A DNA stretch of 64,000 bases from Xenopus tropicalis (taxonomy: Eukaryota; Chordata; Amphibia; Anura; Pipidae), in the NCBI RefSeq assembly GCF_000004195.4, contig NC_030678.2, forward strand, positions 82,682,904 to 82,746,903, given 5' to 3'. Below are positions 59,077 to 64,000 of the stretch, in pieces; position 1 is the first letter of the stretch; every line of letters begins with the position of its first letter. Below the pieces are notes generated by a model. That model was not told the origin of the DNA. It was given only the letters and a program-made list of their open reading frames with translations, and searched no databases. Both the position numbers and the translations under genes were made by a program.

Positions 59077-59196
59077 CTGTCATTTCCCATAGTGTCCATT
59101 TAAGCAAAATAATTTTATATTTCTAAACTTTATATATATATATATATATATTATATAAAATTATTTTGCTTAAATGGACACTATGGGAAATGACAG
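59077..59196. repeat. Perfect palindrome, 44-bp arms around a (TA)n loop
   Basis: 59077-59120 and 59153-59196 are exact reverse complements over 44 bp (CTGTCATTTCCCATAGTGTC ... TTTAAGCAAAATAATTTTAT). The 32-bp spacer is mostly (TA)n. Perfect identity implies recent origin, arm-to-arm conversion or a young fold-back element. Confidence 0.95.
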
Positions 59197-59805
59197 ATTC
59201 TTAGTTTATGGAACAGATCCTAAATTGCTGTGTAAAAAGGACTCCATTAAATCCCTTACAAACGTGAAATCTCTCAGAAAAAAACTTTTTCTTAAATTGT
59301 GTCCTCTGAGAAAAAGATTACGAAACACTGTTGTTCAAGGAAACCTCTTTGTAATGGATTAATACTTAGGGCATATTTCCGTTCTTATTTTTGACATTTT
59401 TTTCCTTAGGTGTCTTCTATTCCACAATACTATAATTCATTCTATTGCCAGTATCACTAAGTTGTAGGTTTTTTTTTTTAAATACTCCTCAAACCTGCAG
59501 CACCTGCTCCAAATAAAATTCCAAGAATCTTAACCAAGCAGTCCAAGTAGTGCTAGTTTATTCAGGCACACTGGGCTGGACAGACAAAAGCTAGGGTTTG
59601 GTTACGAGTGTCACGAAGATAAGAGCTATTGATATGACTTCAGTAAAGAATGTCAGAATCACCTTAAAGAACTGCAGAACAAATAGCTCAAGAATTGAAA
59701 AATAAAAATGTCTATAGTGTACTAAAAGTTAATTGAAAGGTGATAATTTTATTCTTCAAACAATGGGGAGCGGCAGGGAGACAATGGTAGGTAAATCCTT
59801 CTCAC

Positions 59806-59849
59806 CCTGCAGGATTCTCCACCCATGGCCCCCTATAGTTGTAAAATAG
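59806..59849 (-). CDS. Candidate microexon
   Basis: 44 nt on the minus strand between a strong acceptor (TCCTCTGTTCTTATCATGTA ending CAG) and donor GG|GTGAGAAGG. Two frames are open, LFYNYRGPWVENPAG and SYFTTIGGHGWRILQ; the second joins in phase with the candidates on both sides. No CpG. Weak alone. Confidence 0.2.
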
Positions 59850-60949
59850 CTGTACATGATAAGAACAGAGGAACGAATATCTCCTTAGGAAAGTAAAGAA
59901 GAAGTTCATATACTCTCTCTGAACCCTTTGGTCACCCTTCATTTTCTCTAAGCAGAAAAGATTTGTTGATGCAGTTTTACATAGATATGGTAGTGGAAGG
60001 GCCTTATTTAGTACACGGTCTGGATTCATGTGTTAATAAGGGGGTTGAAGGTAAGGTCTGCACATTTTTTTTATATAGCTATGTGATAGTAGTGCTCTGC
60101 CAAGATTTTCTGCAATTTATGCCGTCTATAAGCCAAGCATCTATCTTAGCATTATGTCTTCATTGTGCAACACAGTTCTAAAGCCAGCGGTGGCCTAACA
60201 ACTCCTAAAATTACCACTATTAAAGAAGTAAGCAGTGTACAGGTGAATATATCATAATTCCCCATTATGCCTGAGCTAGTCTGGTGTCCAAGGTCCAGCC
60301 AGAAAGCCACCCAAGCATTTGGCCAGTCTAATTGGTGCCCACAGCAGTTTACTTAAACAGAAGAAACATAAGCAGCAACAACACTCATCACTTGCTTGCT
60401 GAGCTGAGAACAAATAGATTGCATTGGTATATTTGTGGATGTGGACTGTTGCACTAAAGGTCCAGTTAATGAAAGATGAAAGGGTTTTGCATGCATTTAA
60501 ATGCAAGTTATTATTACTCAGCATGGAAAAACCATGTATTTGTATACATATTGAACTTTATATTAATAAGCTGCTGTAGCATTTGTCAATGTGGCCAATA
60601 TGGTATGTTTAAAGTGCACTGACAGGCACAGCACTGGCCTGTGTGCACACATGGAGCTGATTTTGGCCTAAAAATGCCTACTCTTGTGTCCTTATTGGGA
60701 AAAACAACAATTACATTGTCAATACTAAGCAATATAGTTATCAATAAGATCATATCCACTTATTTCAGTTATGTAATGCCCATGTGGAAGAATTTTTTAC
60801 ACTGTTACTTGGTTTAAACATGCTCCTTTATGGAATACAAAGCTGAGATTTTGTTATCTGGCAAAACTCCTTCCTCAATGGTTTAGTGGGCAGGTTTATT
60901 TTGTTTGATAGCAGTTTGGTTATAATCTATTAATTAGCTTATTACGGAT

Positions 60950-61105
60950 ACACCAAGTCCAATATTCGGTTTTCTATTTGGCCGAATCAATGCGCCTGGC
61001 CAAACCGAATCAGAATCCTTAAAATCACATGACTGTATGTCACTAACACAGAACTTGAAGTGCTCTTTACCCCTTCCACGGCCTTATTTGCAAATTACAA
61101 ATTAG
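60950..61105 (-). repeat. MITE fragment with ATTCGG / GGCCGAATC motifs
   Basis: Repeated ATTCGG, GGCCGAATC, AACCGAATC and GGATTCGGTTCATCCGAAT match a frequent Xenopus dispersed repeat I recall, whose copies end in GGATTCGG. Terminal structure is incomplete. Confidence 0.55.
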
Positions 61106-61198
61106 GATTCGGTTCATCCGAATATTATATATATATATATAATTTTTTTTTCTACATGTGGGGATGCAGCCATATTCAATTAATTAGCTCAGCTGTCA

Positions 61199-61216
61199 AA
61201 AAAAAAAAAAAAAAAA
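61199..61216 (+). repeat. Poly(A) tract
   Basis: Uninterrupted run of about 18 A; another of about 19 lies at 63449-63467. Confidence 0.9.
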
Positions 61217-61583
61217 GATTCAGTGTTGTGCTGTGCTATGCAGGCATGTTTCAAAACAAAAAAAGGCCATTTCCAAATATGTAATTGTATTACTACATAT
61301 ATCAGTAAGGCTCTCCCAACTTGAGGTCAGGGGGTCAAGAGCAAAGCCAATATTTCTTATAAAACTTCACGGTTATCTGGCCCTCAAACATGAGTGGATA
61401 AATGGCCCACAATATATATAACATTATCAATCTATTAATGCAAATGAAACTTTGATTTGTTGAATGTTTGTTTTTTGCAAGAGGATTGCAGGACTGATTC
61501 GCTGGGTATCACACATTGAAAAATCAGTATGCCTAAAAGCCCAGTTTTTTTTATAGCCACTGTCTTTCCCTTGATACACTTAC

Positions 61584-61626
61584 CTTAATGCTTTATCCAA
61601 CCTTGATACAGTGTTTGTAGGCATCA
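61584..61626 (-). CDS. Candidate microexon
   Basis: 43 nt on the minus strand between a pyrimidine-tract acceptor (GCTACTTTTTATTGG...GCAG) and donor AAG|GTAAGTG. After two bases of a split codon it reads MPTNTVSRLDKAL and ends with two bases, the phase needed by 59806-59849. Its start phase does not fit the end of 62927-63004, so they are not adjacent exons. The protein is unidentified. Confidence 0.25.
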
Positions 61627-61814
61627 CTGCTTTCCACACCAATAAAAAGTAGCCAAACAGGAACAGAGGGTTGGAAGCAAGGAGGTGCCCCATCCTAACT
61701 GGCTGGTCAGCTGTAGCAAGCTACATGAAGATCTGATGTTTAGAGCCTAAAAAAAGACTTCTGTGGGTGTTTGGAGAAGAAGCATTTATGTGCTTATGTT
61801 TGTAAATACTAACA

Positions 61815-62016
61815 CAGGGGTATCAAACTCAATCACATAAGGGGGCTGAAATCTAAAACCCAGGCTAAGTTGCCGGCCAAATTTTTTATTAAGCTACTGT
61901 ACGGTCGGCACAGTACAGTCAGGCGATTGCCTGACCGTGCAGCACCAAAGTCACCACAGGCCACATAAAACAGCCAGAAGGGCCGTATTCGGCCCATAGG
62001 CCTTGTGTTTGACATC
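61815..62016 (+). mobile_element. hAT MITE, CAGGGGTATCAAAC family
   Basis: The left end CAGGGGTATCAAACTCAA and right end TTGTGTTTGACATC are imperfect inverted repeats; the final bases of the right end are lost. It is preceded by TACTAACA (nnnTAnnn). The interior has GTCAGGCGATTGCCTGAC, a near-perfect hairpin, and GGGCCGTATTCGGCCC. Confidence 0.8.
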
Positions 62017-62230
62017 AATTCTTACAGCTTATTTATTAAGCATTTAGAATCATGTTTATTTTATGTATGTATATTATATAGGTATGCCTCTGACAATTTA
62101 AGGTACCTGAACAGTTACAAAGCCAAAATGACTGTATGAATCAACTACTTAGCGTGCAGTCATAAGATTTAGCCCTGTAAGTGATCTAGTGCAATGTCTT
62201 TGTCTATTTCCAAAACAGGCTTGCTTAGAC

Positions 62231-62370
62231 TAAAGCTGGCTATACACTATTATGGCCACCTAGGGCTAGACGATCAGATCACAAGGAAATCAAAGTAATC
62301 AAATGAAAATGAATGAAAGGCCCCCATATATAGACAGATAAGCTGCCAACTTGGTCTGAAGAGGTTGCAC
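62231..62370 (+). repeat. MITE fragment, TAAAGCTGGCTATACAC end
   Basis: Left end resembles 24605-24878 and 46488. CCAACTTGGTCTGAAG near its right side is the complement of a block in 21890-22110. Confidence 0.55.
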
Positions 62371-62926
62371 GGCCACTAACTGTGGGTGTAGTCAACTGTT
62401 CTGCTGAAAGGGAGACAGAGCTGTATCATACAGCTTTAGAGAACTGTACAGGGGCCTCCTAGCACTTACAAAATGGTCACGTATTGTTGCTAGCAAAAAA
62501 AACAAAAAACCTTTTCCTATCCAGTTGCATTGAATCTTGCTTTTATGTTGATATACTTCTTTCTGTGTGATTACAGGTTTCAACTGACTTGGATAAAATA
62601 ATTTCATTTAATGCCCTAAGTGTATTTTAAGGCAGTTTCTCCTGCAGTGTTTTTAGTCGTCATCTCTTTATGTACTGGCCTACAAAAGCCAGTAAACTTG
62701 CTAATTAATTAAAGGGGAGACACAGCTGTCCCATTCCACCAGGCTAGTCACTTCTGGTGGGACACTGTGCAAAGTCCTGATGTCTGCAATCTACTAAGCC
62801 TTCTTAAGGTGTCCCCATGACATATGGCCACACCATGGACTCTGGAGCATAGTAAAATAGTTTATTAGCTGAATAAAGTGGATATGGCACAAAGTATATA
62901 ACAAATGAAAAAAAAAAAAATCTTAC

Positions 62927-63004
62927 CAAAATAATGCGTTGTTTATCATCTGTGAAAATGTAGTAGATCCCCATTCGAAACATGTCAGGGCAGAGCAGCT
63001 TCTC
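62927..63004 (-). CDS. Candidate coding exon, best in window
   Basis: A 78-nt minus-strand segment lies between acceptor CTTTTACCTGACTATCAG and donor TTG|GTAAGA. The phase-0 translation is EKLLCPDMFRMGIYYIFTDD then KQRIIL. Codons are GC-richer at third positions than the surroundings, and two CpGs (CGA, CGC) remain. A second frame is also open. I cannot name the protein. It is 78 nt (divisible by 3) and ends in phase 0. Confidence 0.45.
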
Positions 63005-64000
63005 CTGATAGTCAGGTAAAAGGAAGCAGTTATTAGACATACTTAATATCCTTCTTTATGGATATCTGCATAAGAAACAATATATTGTCCACATATGCAG
63101 TATTTATATATTGAAGCATCCAAGACTTGGTAAGAATTCAGGATACCCAGAAAAAGACAACATACAAAAGGCATACAAATAGAATTTTTCTCTGAAGTTG
63201 GATCTCTTGTCCACCAGGTTCAACACATTTTACAAAGAGGCTCCAAGACACTATTGAATGAAAAGCTAAACAATTTCACAGAGACATTTATTATTAACTG
63301 CCGTTGGACAAGCTATCAATGTTAGATCAAAATGCAAGGATTGGTACAATAAAACTGCAACCAATTTGGTATAAAAAAATAAATAACTAAAAGGATGAAA
63401 CCAATAGGTATTCTTATTTGTATAAATCTGTTGAAATGGACAGATCTTTAAAAAAAAAAAAAAAAAAATATATAGGAAAAACTTAGTTCACCTATTTCTG
63501 TCTATGGTAAGGCTCAAAAAATAAAAAAAGTAGAATGCTGGAAATAAGAGCACCATAAAAGATGCACTAGTAAAATGCAGTTAGGGATTTGGTTTGGGCA
63601 AAAACAGGTTTGAGTTTACAGTCTCAATTGTTAACTAACAAAAGGTATAGAATTGATTTTAAAACCATTCCACATCATTATCATACAGTATCTATGTAGG
63701 CTCTATGTAGAAAATATGAACATTTTCTGAGCATACTATAATGCCCCCAAAAGATCTGAATGTCAATTTTCAATGCAAAAATGAAGTTATATAACTTTTT
63801 AAGAACATACATTGTATATATATTTCCATATCCCCCCCATAGAGGTGCAGCAGACCGTTATTTTCACTTTCAATTAAGAACTTCTTAGATGTTGCTGCTC
63901 TCCTCACATTCCCCCTCCTTCCTCACAATCTAATTCTGTAATCAGTGCATGGACATGGGTATCAGGTCCCCCCATACTGGCACAGAAACAAGATTTTGGC
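63005..64000. other. No feature recognised
   Basis: AT-rich sequence with a poly(A) run at about 63449-63467 and short TA tracts. No supported gene. Confidence 0.5.

Noticed and set aside
62466..62485. 20-nt minus-strand microexon-like segment between TTTTTTTGCTAG and GTAAGT
   Set aside because: Too short to judge and does not bridge the phases of neighbouring candidates.
1..64000. tRNA, rRNA or tRNA-derived SINE
   Set aside because: No convincing A/B-box pair with GGTTCGAATC-like B box and no rRNA-like blocks were seen by eye; a tRNA or Rfam scan would settle this.

Overview
The window looks like vertebrate nuclear DNA and most likely comes from a clawed frog (Xenopus). It is AT-rich, has no operon or RBS-spaced reading frames, and is full of transposon families I associate with Xenopus: a Tc1/mariner element with IR/DR ends, TTAA-flanked MITEs of the T2 type, hAT MITEs with 8-bp target duplications, CR1/L2-like and L1/Tx1-like LINE 3' ends, and a solo LTR. 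The genus is an inference from remembered repeat families and was not searched.

The only intact long reading frame of recognisable function is a 340-residue Tc1 transposase (22916-23938, minus strand) inside a complete element (22690-24303). A second copy lies about 1.55 kb away in inverted orientation (25859-27470). Its transposase is broken by an in-frame TAG and a 2-bp deletion, and it appears to have landed inside a small hAT element.

Layout. 0.4-1.7 kb: diverged ~145-bp tandem array. 4-9.8 kb: TTAA element and a fold-back element. 12.4-13.2 kb: CR1-like LINE tail with an internal deletion. 14.8 kb: palindromic MITE. 15.7-16.6 kb: solo LTR with a 4-bp duplication. 17.4-18.2 kb: hAT-like element carrying a TATA/CRE promoter-like block and a 32-bp minisatellite. 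22.7-27.5 kb: the Tc1 pair. 28.6-30.1 kb: a second minisatellite-bearing hAT element next to a 480-bp fold-back. 35-38 kb: MITE, fold-back, triplicated motif and two TTAA elements. 42.6-44 kb: L1/Tx1-like LINE 3' part on the minus strand. 48.9-49.8 kb: second array of the ~145-bp family in opposite orientation. 52.7-62.3 kb: several hAT and other MITEs, LINE debris and a perfect 44-bp-arm palindrome.

No host gene could be identified. Several minus-strand segments (best: 62927-63004, 55870-55914, 19579-19670) look like coding exons with canonical splice sites, open frames and locally retained CpGs, so the window may lie in introns of an unidentified minus-strand gene. Short splice-bounded open segments are expected by chance in 64 kb, so these are low-to-moderate confidence. 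I saw no rRNA, CRISPR array or convincing tRNA.
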